A stretch of DNA of 64,000 nt from Streptomyces typhae (GCF_009755605.1 NZ_WPNZ01000036.1:1-64000); one strand, 5' to 3'; counted from the stretch's first letter, positions 25,743 to 34,764 are shown. Numbers and translations: made by a program. Notes: generated by a model not told the origin, from the sequence alone.

Positions 25743-26825
25743 TCAGCGGCCGCGGGCCTCCGCGATGCGCTGCTCGGCGATCCTGTCGGCCGCCGCGGCG
25801 GGCGGAATCCCATCCTGCTTCGCACGTGCGAATATGGCGACCGTGGTGTCGAAGATCTTCGACGCCTTCTCCTTGCACCGGTCGAAGTCGAAGCCGTGCA
25901 GCTCGTCGGCGACCTGGATGACACCGCCCGCGTTCACCACGTAGTCGGGTGCGTAGAGGATCCCGCGGTCCGCGAGGTCCTTCTCGACACCCGGGTGGGC
26001 GAGCTGGTTGTTGGCCGCGCCGCACACCACTCTCGCGGTGAGCACCGGCACGGTGTCGTCGTCGAGCGCGCCGCCGAGCGCACAGGGGGCGTACACGTCC
26101 AGGCCCTCGGTGCGGATCAGCGTGTCGGTGTCGGCGACCGCGGTGACCTCGGGGTGCTTGCTGGTGATACGGAGCAGCGAGTCCTCGCGGACATCGGTGA
26201 TCACGACCTCGGCGCCGTCCTCAAGGAGGTGCTCCACGAGGATGTGGCCGACCTTGCCGACGCCCGCGACACCGACCTTGCGGCCGCGCAGCGACGCCTC
26301 GCCCCACAGGTGCTGGGCCGAGGCCCGCATGCCCTGGAAGACACCGAAGGCGGTGAGCACCGAGGAGTCGCCCGCGCCGCCGTGCTCCGGGGAGCGCCCG
26401 GTGGTCCAGCGGTTCTCGCGCGCGACCACGTCCATGTCCGCGACATACGTACCGACGTCGCAGGCCGTCACGTACCGGCCGCCGAGCGAGGCCACGAACC
26501 GGCCATAGGCGAGCAGCAGCTCGTCGCTCTTGATCTTGTCGGGGTCACCGATGATGACCGCTTTGCCACCGCCGTGGTCGAGCCCGGCCATGGCGTTCTT
26601 GTACGACATCCCGCGCGCGAGGTTGAGCGCGTCGGCGACGGCTGCTTCCTCGGAGGCGTAGGGGTAGAAGCGCGTGCCGCCGAGGGCGGGGCCCAGGGCG
26701 GTGGAGTGGATGGCGATGACGGCCTTGAGTCCGCTGGCGCGGTCCTGGCACAGCACGACCTGCTCATGACCCCCCTGATCCGAGTGGAACAGGGTGTGCA
26801 GGACGCCGTCGGTTACATCGGTCAC
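25743..26825 (-). CDS. vdh: Valine (leucine/phenylalanine) dehydrogenase
   Basis: A 360-residue NAD-dependent amino-acid dehydrogenase of the Glu/Leu/Phe/Val family. In Streptomyces this enzyme deaminates valine and other branched-chain amino acids and so feeds acyl-CoA precursors of polyketides. Features: GGTRFYPYASEEAAVADALNLA, the catalytic Lys in DHGGGKAVIIGDPDK near residue 88, TACDVGTYVADMD, and the Rossmann glycine motif GVAGVGKVGHILVEHL. The GTG start at 26825 is supported by the family N terminus. No partner gene adjoins it. Confidence 0.95.
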   Translation of the reverse strand: MTDVTDGVLHTLFHSDQGGHEQVVLCQDRASGLKAVIAIHSTALGPALGGTRFYPYASEEAAVADALNLARGMSYKNAMAGLDHGGGKAVIIGDPDKIKSDELLLAYGRFVASLGGRYVTACDVGTYVADMDVVARENRWTTGRSPEHGGAGDSSVLTAFGVFQGMRASAQHLWGEASLRGRKVGVAGVGKVGHILVEHLLEDGAEVVITDVREDSLLRITSKHPEVTAVADTDTLIRTEGLDVYAPCALGGALDDDTVPVLTARVVCGAANNQLAHPGVEKDLADRGILYAPDYVVNAGGVIQVADELHGFDFDRCKEKASKIFDTTVAIFARAKQDGIPPAAAADRIAEQRIAEARGR

Positions 26826-27072
26826 GGTGGTGACTCCCGGTTACATAGCGGCGGTTGGACGGGTGGCCCGTGCGGGTGGCGGGCGCCGTGTGCCAAGAGA
26901 GTAGAGCCTGAGGGGACCCGTCCGCCGCACGGCGGTCGGCATCACTCTGTCCGGCTGTCACGGTGCTCACGCGCGCGGGCTGCGGGACGGGTTGCGGGAC
27001 GGAGTGCGGCGCTGTTCGGCCATGGCACGATTTGCAGTGTTTTCCAGCCGGTACGCGGGGGAGGTGAGGGCC

Positions 27073-27996
27073 GTGCCCAAGGTGTCCTCGGTGATCGTCC
27101 CGTACGCGTCGTACTTGCGGGTGTATGAGCCACTCGCTGCCTTCCCCGAGCCCGAACGCAGCCACTGGGCGCGCTACGCCCGGCGCTCGGACCGCCCCTC
27201 GTACCAGGACGAACTCCGCCGCTCGCTGGCCGACTTGGTGCCCACGCCGCCCGTGCCCGTGCCGGTGCACGAGAGCAGCGACGCGTTCGTGGTGGAGCGC
27301 GACGGGGTGGTGTGCGTCTGTCCCTGGCGCACCCGGCTGCGGGGCTGGCAGGCCCTGGGCGACCTCGGCGGGCAGCTGCCGACGCCGGTCCTCGACGCGG
27401 TGCTGCCGCCGGTGGTGCGCCGGCAGGCCGCCGCTGACTACGAGCAGTGGCTGTCGCGGAACCCCGACGCGCGCCCCTGGATCCGCTCGGCGACCTGGCA
27501 CGTGCCGATGCCGTGGTTCGTGCTCGTCACGGACGAGGAGCGCTGTTACGAGCGCTACACCGAGGGCACGGAGGCCGCGGCGGCCACCGGGGACGGCGCG
27601 GACGCCACGGACACCACGGACGCCGCACCCGCCACGGAGGCCCCCAGCGGGGCGCCGGTGCTGCGGTACCGCACGCCGATGGTGCAGGCGCGGCGCCGGG
27701 TGGCCCGCGGTCTGAAGGCGCTGCGCGACGCCATGGACGAGGGGGCGCTCATCGACGGCCTCGTGGACGTGGGGCGCTGGCTGGAGGAGTTCCACCCGCG
27801 CTCGCTCGTCGAGCTCGACTACGGCGGCCTGGTGCACGCCCTCCCCGGCGACATGCTCGACGAGGACCACTCGGCTCGGGACGTGGCCGCCGGGATCGAG
27901 GCGCTGCGGGCCGGGGACGGGGTGGGGGCCGGCGAGGCGTATGCAAGGCTCGTGGAGCGCTGGCGGGCGGTCCGGGAGCGACAGTTCTCGAACTGA
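27073..27996 (+). CDS. Conserved hypothetical protein upstream of bldC
   Basis: A protein of about 307 residues that I do not recognise beyond being a Streptomyces neighbour of bldC. It starts VPKVSSVIVPYASYLRVYEP. It has a Trp-rich middle (VCPWRTRLRGWQALGDLGG, then SATWHVPMPWFVLV), an Ala/Thr-rich low-complexity patch near residue 165 (DATDTTDAAPATEAP), and a helical C-terminal third with LVELDYGGLVHALPGDML. No signal peptide or membrane helix is seen. GTG 27073 is preferred because GGGGAGGTGAGG precedes it; ATG 27022 would add 17 residues without a ribosome site. Confidence 0.75.
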   Translation: MPKVSSVIVPYASYLRVYEPLAAFPEPERSHWARYARRSDRPSYQDELRRSLADLVPTPPVPVPVHESSDAFVVERDGVVCVCPWRTRLRGWQALGDLGGQLPTPVLDAVLPPVVRRQAAADYEQWLSRNPDARPWIRSATWHVPMPWFVLVTDEERCYERYTEGTEAAAATGDGADATDTTDAAPATEAPSGAPVLRYRTPMVQARRRVARGLKALRDAMDEGALIDGLVDVGRWLEEFHPRSLVELDYGGLVHALPGDMLDEDHSARDVAAGIEALRAGDGVGAGEAYARLVERWRAVRERQFSN

Positions 27997-28293
27997 CGAG
28001 CCCTTCTCGTCTCTTCTCGCCGCCGCTCGCCTATACATTTCTCCTTCGTGCGGGGCGCCGACGGGCCCGTCGGGCCGGGCCCGGGGAGGTCCGTGTCCCG
28101 CCAACGGGACGTAGGTCCCGATCCGGGCCTTTGCCTCAAGCGTGATGGACCGCACTTAACTCGCTCTTGCGCTGATCGCCCCTCCTCATGCCAAAATAGG
28201 ACAAGGAGTCCGGACAGGGTTCCATCCGTCCAACTAAGGGCGGAATACTTGGCATTGCGCGCTATGGGGGGTCTGTTGACTCCTGATCGCTCT

Positions 28294-28319
28294 GTGACTG
28301 ATCGTCACTGTGACGTGAC
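28294..28319. promoter_or_regulatory. Cluster of inverted GTGAC half-sites upstream of bldC
   Basis: Within 26 bp there are four half-sites: GTGAC at 28294, GTCAC at 28304, GTGAC at 28310 and GTGAC at 28315. GTCACTGTGAC is a perfect palindrome. The layout resembles binding sites of CRP-type regulators but does not match their spacing exactly. Confidence 0.45.
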
Positions 28320-28512
28320 TGTCCGCTATGGCATGGTCCATCGGCTTCCGTCGCGGATGGACACCTGGGAGGGCAATTCCATCGGTTTGGCCGACGCGGC
28401 TGGACGGATGGTGTAGTTGTAGTGCCGAGGACAAGCCGTTCGTCCTATAACCGACTCGACTCGCGTCCGCCATTTCGGGCAACGCGGGTCAAGGTGCAGA
28501 ATTTAGAGGAAT

Positions 28513-28532
28513 GAACCGAGAAGGTTCGGTTC
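28513..28532 (+). promoter_or_regulatory. Stem-loop in the bldC leader
   Basis: GAACCGA and TCGGTTC form a 7-bp stem with a 6-nt loop, ending 6 nt before the CGAGGAGG ribosome site. It might modulate translation start. Confidence 0.4.
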
Positions 28533-28549
28533 TCCCGAGGAGGCCGCTC

Positions 28550-28756
28550 ATGACCGCTCGCACCCCTGATGCCGAGCCGCTGCTGACCCCGGCTGAGGTT
28601 GCCACGATGTTCCGCGTCGACCCGAAGACGGTCACGCGCTGGGCCAAGGCTGGCAAGCTCACGTCGATTCGTACGCTCGGCGGTCACCGCCGTTACCGCG
28701 AGGCTGAGGTCCGCGCTCTGCTTGCGGGCATCCCGCAGCAGCGCAGTGAGGCCTGA
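28550..28756 (+). CDS. bldC: Developmental regulator BldC (MerR-like)
   Basis: A 68-residue protein that is essentially one winged-HTH MerR-like DNA-binding domain (LLTPAEVATMFRVDPKTVTR, then WAKAGKLTSIRTLGGHRRYR as wing). In Streptomyces BldC delays entry into development and binds DNA cooperatively in head-to-tail arrays. The length and sequence agree with the protein I know from S. coelicolor. ATG 28550 follows CGAGGAGG at ideal spacing. A hairpin (28513-28532) lies in its leader, and a strong terminator lies 164 bp after the stop. Confidence 0.97.
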   Translation: MTARTPDAEPLLTPAEVATMFRVDPKTVTRWAKAGKLTSIRTLGGHRRYREAEVRALLAGIPQQRSEA

Positions 28757-28919
28757 GCAGGGCGTTTGTGCAGTAAGCAGCAGTAAGCAGTACACATCGG
28801 ACGACACGTTCCACCGCTGCCGGGTCCCCCAACCTGGCCGTAACGTCCGACATATGGCTCTACGCGACACGGGACCCGCCCCAACGGGCCCCACGCCCGA
28901 ACCACTTGGGTGAGTCGTC

Positions 28920-28958
28920 GATCGCGCTGGACTCCGCCGGGTCCAGCGCGATCTTTTT
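28920..28958 (+). terminator. Strong intrinsic terminator downstream of bldC
   Basis: GATCGCGCTGGAC pairs with GTCCAGCGCGATC (13 bp) and is followed by TTTTT. This is one of the few classic U-tract terminators in the window. The 163 bp between bldC and the hairpin have no gene and could be a 3' UTR or a small RNA. Confidence 0.9.
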
Positions 28959-29353
28959 ATGCCCGCGACCACTGGGTAGGCGCCCTGTGGACGCCGGCGC
29001 GGATGCCTCGGGCGCCGCCGCGACGCCCTTGCAACGCCCCCGCGGGGCCCGCGTGAACTCCGGTTGCGCGCTGTTGGGGGCCTCTGTGAGGCGTCCTGTT
29101 GATCCCTGGGGGACCCTGTCAGCGGCAAGTGCAATGGCACATATTTGATTGACCCGTTGTAGGGCGGGGGTAAGTTCCAGGGTTTTTGAAACTCGTTCGG
29201 TGACTACCGTCACACGGGATCCGGCTTGTTGGTCCTGTTGCCGGTGCGCTAAAGGGGGCTGCCGGGGTTCCGCGCAGGTCTTCGGCGCCGGGGTGGGGCG
29301 CCCGCCCTTGGCTCAGCTTCCCACCCGGCAGGCGGCCCGTGGGGCGCCTTTGG
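28959..29353. other. Gap between the bldC terminator and the DUF6274 gene
   Basis: About 395 bp without a convincing gene. A relatively AT-rich patch (29125-29215) contains CACATATTTGATTGACC and GGTTTTTGAAACTCG. These could belong to a promoter, but I cannot assign one. Confidence 0.4.
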
Positions 29354-29566
29354 TCATGCCTTGGGGGGCCTTTCGTCCTCGCGTGCCGCATCCGCCTCAG
29401 AGGCTTCTGTGGCATCGCTGGAGGGCTCCGTGGCGGAGGGCTCCATGGCGAGCCGCAGGAGTCGATGGCAGATGGGGCAGTGCCGGGTCAGATGGCGGTA
29501 GCGGGTGGCCGCCGCGAGATGGGCACGCAGCAGGGCACGGGTCTCGTGCCGGGCGGTTGCGGACAT
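29354..29566 (-). CDS. Small DUF6274-type protein
   Basis: A 70-residue protein beginning MSATARHETRALLRAHLAAA. A single CPICH motif (CxxCH, near residue 30) is followed by RLLRLAMEP and an acidic/Ser-rich tail (ATEASEADAAREDE). The CxxC could bind zinc or be redox-active. I recall this family as a conserved Streptomyces protein near bldC; its function is unknown. GAGGAGG lies 8 nt before the ATG, strongly supporting the start. Confidence 0.75.
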   Translation of the reverse strand: MSATARHETRALLRAHLAAATRYRHLTRHCPICHRLLRLAMEPSATEPSSDATEASEADAAREDERPPKA

Positions 29567-29689
29567 GCGCCACCTCCTCGGGAGCGCGCGGCTCGCTCCC
29601 TTTTCTGGGGTACCGGCGGAATGTGACGCCGTCAAGCCTGCGCTTTGCTCGCGGGGGCGCGGGGGTTGCGGCGTGCGCTGATCGGCGAA

Positions 29690-30135
29690 GTGGGCCGCGC
29701 TCTGGGGGTGGGGCCGCATCCTGGGGGTGGAGCCTGCTTGGTTGCTGTGGTCCTGACGGGATTTGCTGTGTCGATTGGGGCTGCGCCGCGGGCGCGGCCT
29801 CCACCTTGGCAGGGTGGCGAGCGGGGCGAACGCAGAAGTGGGCCGCATCCTGGGGGTGGGGCCTGCTTGGTTGCTGTGGTCCTGACGGGGTGTGCTGTGT
29901 CGTTTGGGGCTGCGCCGCGGGCGCGGTCTCCACCTTGGCAGGGTGGCGAGCGGGGCGAACGCAGAAGTGGGCCGCATCCTGGGGGTGGAGCCTGCTTGGT
30001 TGCTGCGGTCCTGACGGGATTTGCTGTGTCGATTGCGGCTGCGCCGCGGGCGCGGCCTCCACCTTGGCAGGGTGGCGAGCGGGGCGAACGCCGAAGTGGG
30101 CCGCACCCCGAGGGTGCGGCCCACTTCTTTACTGC
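29690..30135 (-). repeat. 129-bp tandem array of decayed tRNA-Asp copies
   Basis: GGTCCTGACGGG recurs at 29749, 29878, 30007 and 30136, an exact 129-bp period. The last is the intact tRNA-Asp. In the first three units the acceptor/T-arm fragment (about 17 nt) and the anticodon arm (about 29 nt) are kept. The T-arm is split by about 28 extra nucleotides and the D-arm side is replaced by GGGGCGAACG. Their anticodon loops read CTGCCAA instead of CTGTCAA. A shorter partial copy of the spacer lies at 29683-29740. Confidence 0.85.
30093..30127 (-). terminator. Hairpin 3' of tRNA-Asp
   Basis: GAAGTGGGCCGCACCC and GGGTGCGGCCCACTTC form a perfect 16-bp stem with a 3-nt loop, 8 bp past the tRNA on the minus strand. 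Degenerate versions of the left arm occur in each 129-bp repeat unit. Confidence 0.6.
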
Positions 30136-30209
30136 GGTCCTGACGGGATTTGAACCCGCGGCCTCCACCTTGACAGGGTGGCGAGCACTCCAAACTGCTC
30201 CACAGGACC
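30135..30209 (-). tRNA. tRNA-Asp (GTC)
   Basis: On the minus strand from 30209, GGTCCTG pairs with CAGGACC. The D-arm is TGGAGCAGTTTGGAGTGCTC, the anticodon loop CTGTCAA gives GTC, and the T-arm is GCGGGTTCAAATCCCGT. The discriminator is G and the CCA is not encoded. The body is identical to the copy at 36670-36744. It lies 107 bp downstream of hrpA in the same orientation. Confidence 0.96.
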
Positions 30210-30316
30210 AGGTTTCGCAGCTCCGATTACCTCCCTGGGCTGCGAAAAAGACTGTACAGCAGCGCGGCTCCCTGGTCGAACTCGCTCTGTGTGAGCGGGC
30301 GCTCACGGCCGGGGGG

Positions 30317-33300
30317 CTAGGGAGCGGCGGCGTCGATCGCCTTCACGATGCGCTTGTCGGAGACGGGGTACGCCGTGCCGAGCGCGTGCGCGAAGTAGCT
30401 GACCCGCAGCTCCTCGATCATCCAGCGGATGTCCAGGACCTCCCGCGGCACCGGCCGCCCCTGCGGGAGCTGTTCGAGCAGCCAGGCGTACTCGTCCTGC
30501 ATCTCGCGGACCTTCTCCATGCGCGTGGTGTCGCGCTGGACGTTCGTCGGCATCTGCTGGAGCCTGCGGTCGGCTGCGACCATGTAGCGCATCAGGTCGG
30601 GCAGGCGGCGCACGCCCGTGTCCGTGACGAAGCCGGGCTTGACGAGGGCGTCGAGCTGCCCGCGCACGTCCGCGAGGTTCGGCAGCAGCGCCGGGCTCCT
30701 CGTGGACTTCAGGCGCCGCTCACAGGCCTGCCAGGCGGCGAGGACCTGCTGCACCTGGGCGACCGCGTGCACGGTCGCGTCGACGATCTCGGCGCGCACC
30801 TTCTCGTACAGCTTGCGGTACGACTCCTCGTCCCACGCGGGCCCCCCGAAGTCGCCGATGAGCTTGTCGGCGGCGGCCCGCGCGCAGTCGTCGAAGAGGG
30901 CCTGCATGGAGCCGTGCGGGTTCGCCGACAGGGCGAGCTTCTGCTGGTTGGTGAGCTTGTCCTGGGCGAACTTGCCCGGGTTCACCGGAATGTTGCGCAG
31001 GATGAGGCGGCGGGTGCCGCGCCACATCGCCCGCGCCTGTTCCGCCTCGGTGTCGAAGAGGCGTACGGAGACGGTGTCACCGTCGTCGACGAGGGCCGGG
31101 TAGGCCTTCACGGGCTGTCCGGCCCTGCGGGTCTCGAAGACGCGCGAGAGCGTCCCGATCGTCCAGTCCGTGAGGCTGGCGCGCTCCACGGACTCCCCGC
31201 CCGAGCGCTCCGCCGTGGCCGCGGCGGCCTGCGACAGGGCCTTGCGGGCCTTCGGCTTGAGGCGGAGCTTCAGGGCCTCCAGGTCCTTGTCCTCGGCCAG
31301 CTTGCGACGCCGCTCGTCGGTGATCCGGAAGGTGATCTTCAGGTGGTCCGGTACGCGGGTCAGGTCGAAGTCGTCGCCGTGCACCGGCACCCCGACCATC
31401 TTCTGCAACTCGCGCGCCAGCGTCACGTGCAGCGGCTCCTGGAGGGGCGTGGCCCGCCGCAGGAACTCCTTGGCGTGGTTGGGCGCCGGGACGTAGTGGC
31501 GGCGGATCGGCTTCGGCAGGGAGCGGATCAGCTCCGTCACCACGTCCTCGCGCAGCCCCGGGATCTGCCAGTCGAAGCCGTCGGACGAGACCTGGTTGAG
31601 CACCTGGAGGGGTAGGTGGACGGTCACGCCGTCCGCGTCCGCGCCCGGCTCGAACTGGTAGGTGACCCGGAACTTCAGCGGCCCCTGCCGCCAGGTGTCC
31701 GGATAGTCGTTCTTCGAGACGTCACCGGCGCGCTCGTTGATGAGCATCGACCGCTCGAAGTCGAGCAGCTCGGGATCCTCGTGGATCTTCTTCTTCCACC
31801 AGGAGTCGAAGTGTGCCCCCGACACCACGTGCGCGGGCACCCGCTGGTCGTAGAAGTCGAACAGCGTCTCGTCGTCGACGAGGATGTCGCGGCGCCGGGC
31901 GCGGTGCTCCAGCTCCTCGACCTCGGTGAGCAGCCTGCGGTTGGCGGCGAAGAACTTGTGGTGGGTGCGCCAGTCGCCCTCGACGAGCGCGTTGCGGATG
32001 AACAGGTCGCGGGAGACCTCCGGGTCGATCCGCCCGTAGTTCACCTTGCGGTCGGTGACGAGCGGGACGCCGTACAGCGTCACCTTCTCGTACGCCATCA
32101 CGGCCGCCTGGTCCTTCTCCCAGTGCGGTTCGCTGTACGTGCGCTTCAGCAGGTGCTGGGCGAGCGGCTCGACCCACTCCGGCTCGACGCGCGCGTTCAC
32201 CCGGGCCCACAGGCGTGACGTTTCGACGAGCTCCGCGGACATCACGAAGCGCGGCGGCTTCTTGAACAGCGCCGAGCCCGGGAAGATCGCGAACTTGGCG
32301 TTCCGCGCCCCCAGGTACTCGTTCTTCGCGCCGTCCTTCACGTCCTTCATGCCGATGTGCGACAGCAACCCCGCGAGCAGCGAGAGGTGCACCTGCTTCT
32401 CACCGGCGTCGCTGTCGTTCAGCTGGATGCCCATCTGCTTCGCGACCGTACGCAGCTGGGAGTAGATGTCCTGCCACTCGCGGATGCGCAGGAAGTTCAG
32501 GAACTCCCGTTTGCACATGCGGCGGAACGCGGACGAGCCGAGCTCCTTCTGCTGCTCCCGCACATACCGCCACAGGTTCAGATACGCCAGGAAGTCGGAC
32601 GTCTCGTCCTTGAAGCGGGCGTGCTGCTGGTCGGCCTGCGTCTGCTTCTCGGCGGGGCGCTCGCGCGGATCCTGGATGGACAGGGCGGCCGCGACCACCA
32701 TGACCTCGCGCACGCAGCCGTTCCTGTCGGCCTCCAGGACCATCCGGGCGAGCCGCGGGTCCACCGGGAGCTGGGCCAGCTTGCGGCCCTGCTGCGTCAG
32801 GCGCTTCTTCGGGTCCTTCTGGGCGGGGTCGAGGGCACCGAGCTCCTGGAGGAGCTGTACGCCGTCCCGGATGTTGCGGTGGTCCGGCGGATCGATGAAC
32901 GGGAACTTCTCGATGTCGCCGAGTCCCGCCGCCGTCATCTGGAGGATGACGGACGCCAGATTCGTCCGGAGGATCTCCGCGTCCGTGAACTCCGGGCGGG
33001 CCTCGAAGTCGTCCTCCGAGTACAGCCGGATGCAGATGCCGTCCGACGTACGGCCGCAGCGGCCCTTGCGCTGGTTGGCGCTCGCCTGGCTGACCGGCTC
33101 GATGGGCAGGCGCTGCACCTTCGTGCGGTGGCTGTAGCGCGAGATGCGGGCCGTGCCCGGGTCGATCACGTACTTGATGCCCGGCACCGTCAGGGACGTC
33201 TCGGCGACGTTCGTCGCCAGGACGATTCTTCGGGCTGTTCCCGCGCCGGGCCGCTGGAAGACGCGGTGCTGCTCGGCGTGGGACAGGCGGGCGTACAGGG

Positions 33301-34270
33301 GGAGGACTTCCGTGAACCGGTAGTTCTTCTTGTTCAGCGCGTCCGCCGTGTCCCTGATCTCGCGCTCACCGGACAGGAAGACCAGGATGTCGCCCTTGCC
33401 CTCCGCCTGGAGCTCCTCCACCGCGTCCGTGATCGCCGTGATCTGGTCGCGGTCCGGGTCGTCGCCCTCCTCCTCCAGGAGCGGGCGGTAGCGGACCTCC
33501 ACCGGATACGTCCGGCCGCTCACCTCCACGATCGGGGCGTCCCCGAAGTGGCGCGAGAAACGCTCCGGGTCGATGGTCGCGGAGGTGATCACGACCTTCA
33601 GGTCCGGGCGCTTCGGCAGCAGCTGGGCCAGATAGCCGAGCAGGAAGTCGATGTTGAGGCTGCGCTCGTGCGCCTCGTCGATGATGATCGTGTCGTACGC
33701 GCGCAGCTCGCGGTCCGTCTGGATCTCGGCCAGCAGGATGCCGTCCGTCATCAGCTTCACGTACGTGCTGTCCTGGTTCACCTGGTCGGTGAAGCGGACC
33801 TTCCAGCCGACCGCCTCGCCCAGCGGGGTGTTCAGCTCCTCCGCCACCCGCTCCGCGACCGTGCGGGCCGCGATGCGGCGCGGCTGCGTGTGGCCGATCA
33901 GGCCGCGTATGCCGCGGCCGAGCTCCAGGCAGATCTTGGGGATCTGGGTCGTCTTGCCCGAGCCCGTCTCGCCCGCCACGATCACGACCTGGTGGTCGCG
34001 GATCGCCTGAAGGATGTCGTCCTTCTTCTGGCTGACCGGGAGCTGCTCGGGATACGTGATCGCGGGCACGCCCGTGGCGCGGCCCGCCATCCTGGCCGCC
34101 GCCTTCTCCACGTCCTGCGCCACCTCCGCGAGGACGGCGGCGCGTGCCTCGGGCTTGCGGATGCGGCGCGCGCCTTCGAGCCGCCGGCCGATGCGGTGCT
34201 CGTCGCGCAGCGAGAGCTCCGTCAGGCGGGGGGCGAGGGCGTCGAGGGTGAGGGCGGGCTGCGTAGACAT
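30317..34270 (-). CDS. hrpA: ATP-dependent RNA helicase HrpA (DEAH box)
   Basis: A 1317-residue DEAH/RHA helicase, the usual length for bacterial HrpA. Motif I is GETGSGKTTQIPK (about residue 101), Ia HTQPRRIAARTVAERV, II DEAHERSLN (about 203), III TSATIDPERFS, V ATNVAETSLTVPGIKYV and VI QRKGRCGRTSDG. The winged-helix/ratchet and OB regions and the large C-terminal DUF3418 domain follow. In bacteria HrpA acts in mRNA processing and rescue of stalled ribosomes. It stands alone on the minus strand; an inverted repeat GTGAGC/GCTCAC lies 11 bp after its stop. Confidence 0.96.
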   Translation of the reverse strand: MSTQPALTLDALAPRLTELSLRDEHRIGRRLEGARRIRKPEARAAVLAEVAQDVEKAAARMAGRATGVPAITYPEQLPVSQKKDDILQAIRDHQVVIVAGETGSGKTTQIPKICLELGRGIRGLIGHTQPRRIAARTVAERVAEELNTPLGEAVGWKVRFTDQVNQDSTYVKLMTDGILLAEIQTDRELRAYDTIIIDEAHERSLNIDFLLGYLAQLLPKRPDLKVVITSATIDPERFSRHFGDAPIVEVSGRTYPVEVRYRPLLEEEGDDPDRDQITAITDAVEELQAEGKGDILVFLSGEREIRDTADALNKKNYRFTEVLPLYARLSHAEQHRVFQRPGAGTARRIVLATNVAETSLTVPGIKYVIDPGTARISRYSHRTKVQRLPIEPVSQASANQRKGRCGRTSDGICIRLYSEDDFEARPEFTDAEILRTNLASVILQMTAAGLGDIEKFPFIDPPDHRNIRDGVQLLQELGALDPAQKDPKKRLTQQGRKLAQLPVDPRLARMVLEADRNGCVREVMVVAAALSIQDPRERPAEKQTQADQQHARFKDETSDFLAYLNLWRYVREQQKELGSSAFRRMCKREFLNFLRIREWQDIYSQLRTVAKQMGIQLNDSDAGEKQVHLSLLAGLLSHIGMKDVKDGAKNEYLGARNAKFAIFPGSALFKKPPRFVMSAELVETSRLWARVNARVEPEWVEPLAQHLLKRTYSEPHWEKDQAAVMAYEKVTLYGVPLVTDRKVNYGRIDPEVSRDLFIRNALVEGDWRTHHKFFAANRRLLTEVEELEHRARRRDILVDDETLFDFYDQRVPAHVVSGAHFDSWWKKKIHEDPELLDFERSMLINERAGDVSKNDYPDTWRQGPLKFRVTYQFEPGADADGVTVHLPLQVLNQVSSDGFDWQIPGLREDVVTELIRSLPKPIRRHYVPAPNHAKEFLRRATPLQEPLHVTLARELQKMVGVPVHGDDFDLTRVPDHLKITFRITDERRRKLAEDKDLEALKLRLKPKARKALSQAAAATAERSGGESVERASLTDWTIGTLSRVFETRRAGQPVKAYPALVDDGDTVSVRLFDTEAEQARAMWRGTRRLILRNIPVNPGKFAQDKLTNQQKLALSANPHGSMQALFDDCARAAADKLIGDFGGPAWDEESYRKLYEKVRAEIVDATVHAVAQVQQVLAAWQACERRLKSTRSPALLPNLADVRGQLDALVKPGFVTDTGVRRLPDLMRYMVAADRRLQQMPTNVQRDTTRMEKVREMQDEYAWLLEQLPQGRPVPREVLDIRWMIEELRVSYFAHALGTAYPVSDKRIVKAIDAAAP

Positions 34271-34353
34271 ACGCGGTCCAGGATCTCACCCGCGGCTCGG
34301 GAACGGCCAACTGATTTCCCGTGGGGCACGGGGGAGCACGTACGATTCCGGGC

Positions 34354-34764
34354 ATGTGGTCCCGAGCGCGGCTTGTGTGGTGCTCCCTGGCGGGGGTGCT
34401 GGTCGTCGTGCTCGGAGTGGGCGTGCTGTGCGGGACCGCAGCCGGAGGCTTCGCCGGGGTGACCTCCGTGCGGGCCGAGGCCGGGGCCGGGGCCGGTGCA
34501 TCCGTCAGGGCTGCCTCCGTGCCGCAGGCCAGGGACCTGCCCGGTGTGCCCGGGTGCGGGCGCGGGCAGGGCGACGACGCGCAGCGGCCCGCCGCTCCGC
34601 CGCGGTTCCCCTCCTCCTACGAGCTGCTTCCCGCCCTCTACGACAACCGGGCCGATGCCTCTTCCTGGGGCGTCGACCAGACCGCGCTGTGCCTCGCACC
34701 CGGGCGGGCCCCGCCCGCTCTCGTGTCGCCCTCGCCCATAGATCTCTCCGTACTGCGTGTGTAG
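34354..34764 (+). CDS. Small secreted or membrane-anchored hypothetical protein
   Basis: A 136-residue protein with one N-terminal hydrophobic segment (LVWCSLAGVLVVVLGVGVLC, about residues 7-27), then an Ala/Gly/Pro-rich region and a conserved-looking end, SSYELLPALYDNRADASSWG. Three cysteines in the exported part could form a disulfide. Function unknown. TACGAT lies 8 nt before the ATG with no ribosome site, so the mRNA may be leaderless. It precedes a DsbA-like gene by 65 bp and is divergent from hrpA. Confidence 0.6.
   Translation: MWSRARLVWCSLAGVLVVVLGVGVLCGTAAGGFAGVTSVRAEAGAGAGASVRAASVPQARDLPGVPGCGRGQGDDAQRPAAPPRFPSSYELLPALYDNRADASSWGVDQTALCLAPGRAPPALVSPSPIDLSVLRV

Larger units (their letters stand above)
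27997..28549 (+). other. Long upstream region of bldC
   Basis: About 550 bp with no convincing gene. It contains a cluster of GTGAC/GTCAC half-sites (28294-28319), an AT-richer segment near 28190-28280 and a 7-bp stem-loop just before the bldC ribosome site. A long, complex regulatory region is expected for a developmental switch gene. Confidence 0.6.

Noticed and set aside
29690..30135. Possible CRISPR array because of regular repeats
   Set aside because: Units are 129 bp and adjoin directly with no unique spacers, and they derive from tRNA-Asp.
29645..31615. A 656-codon plus-strand open frame and a 279-codon minus frame over the tRNA-Asp array
   Set aside because: They are read from the 129-bp repeats, the tRNA and the antisense of hrpA; no protein family or sensible start supports them.
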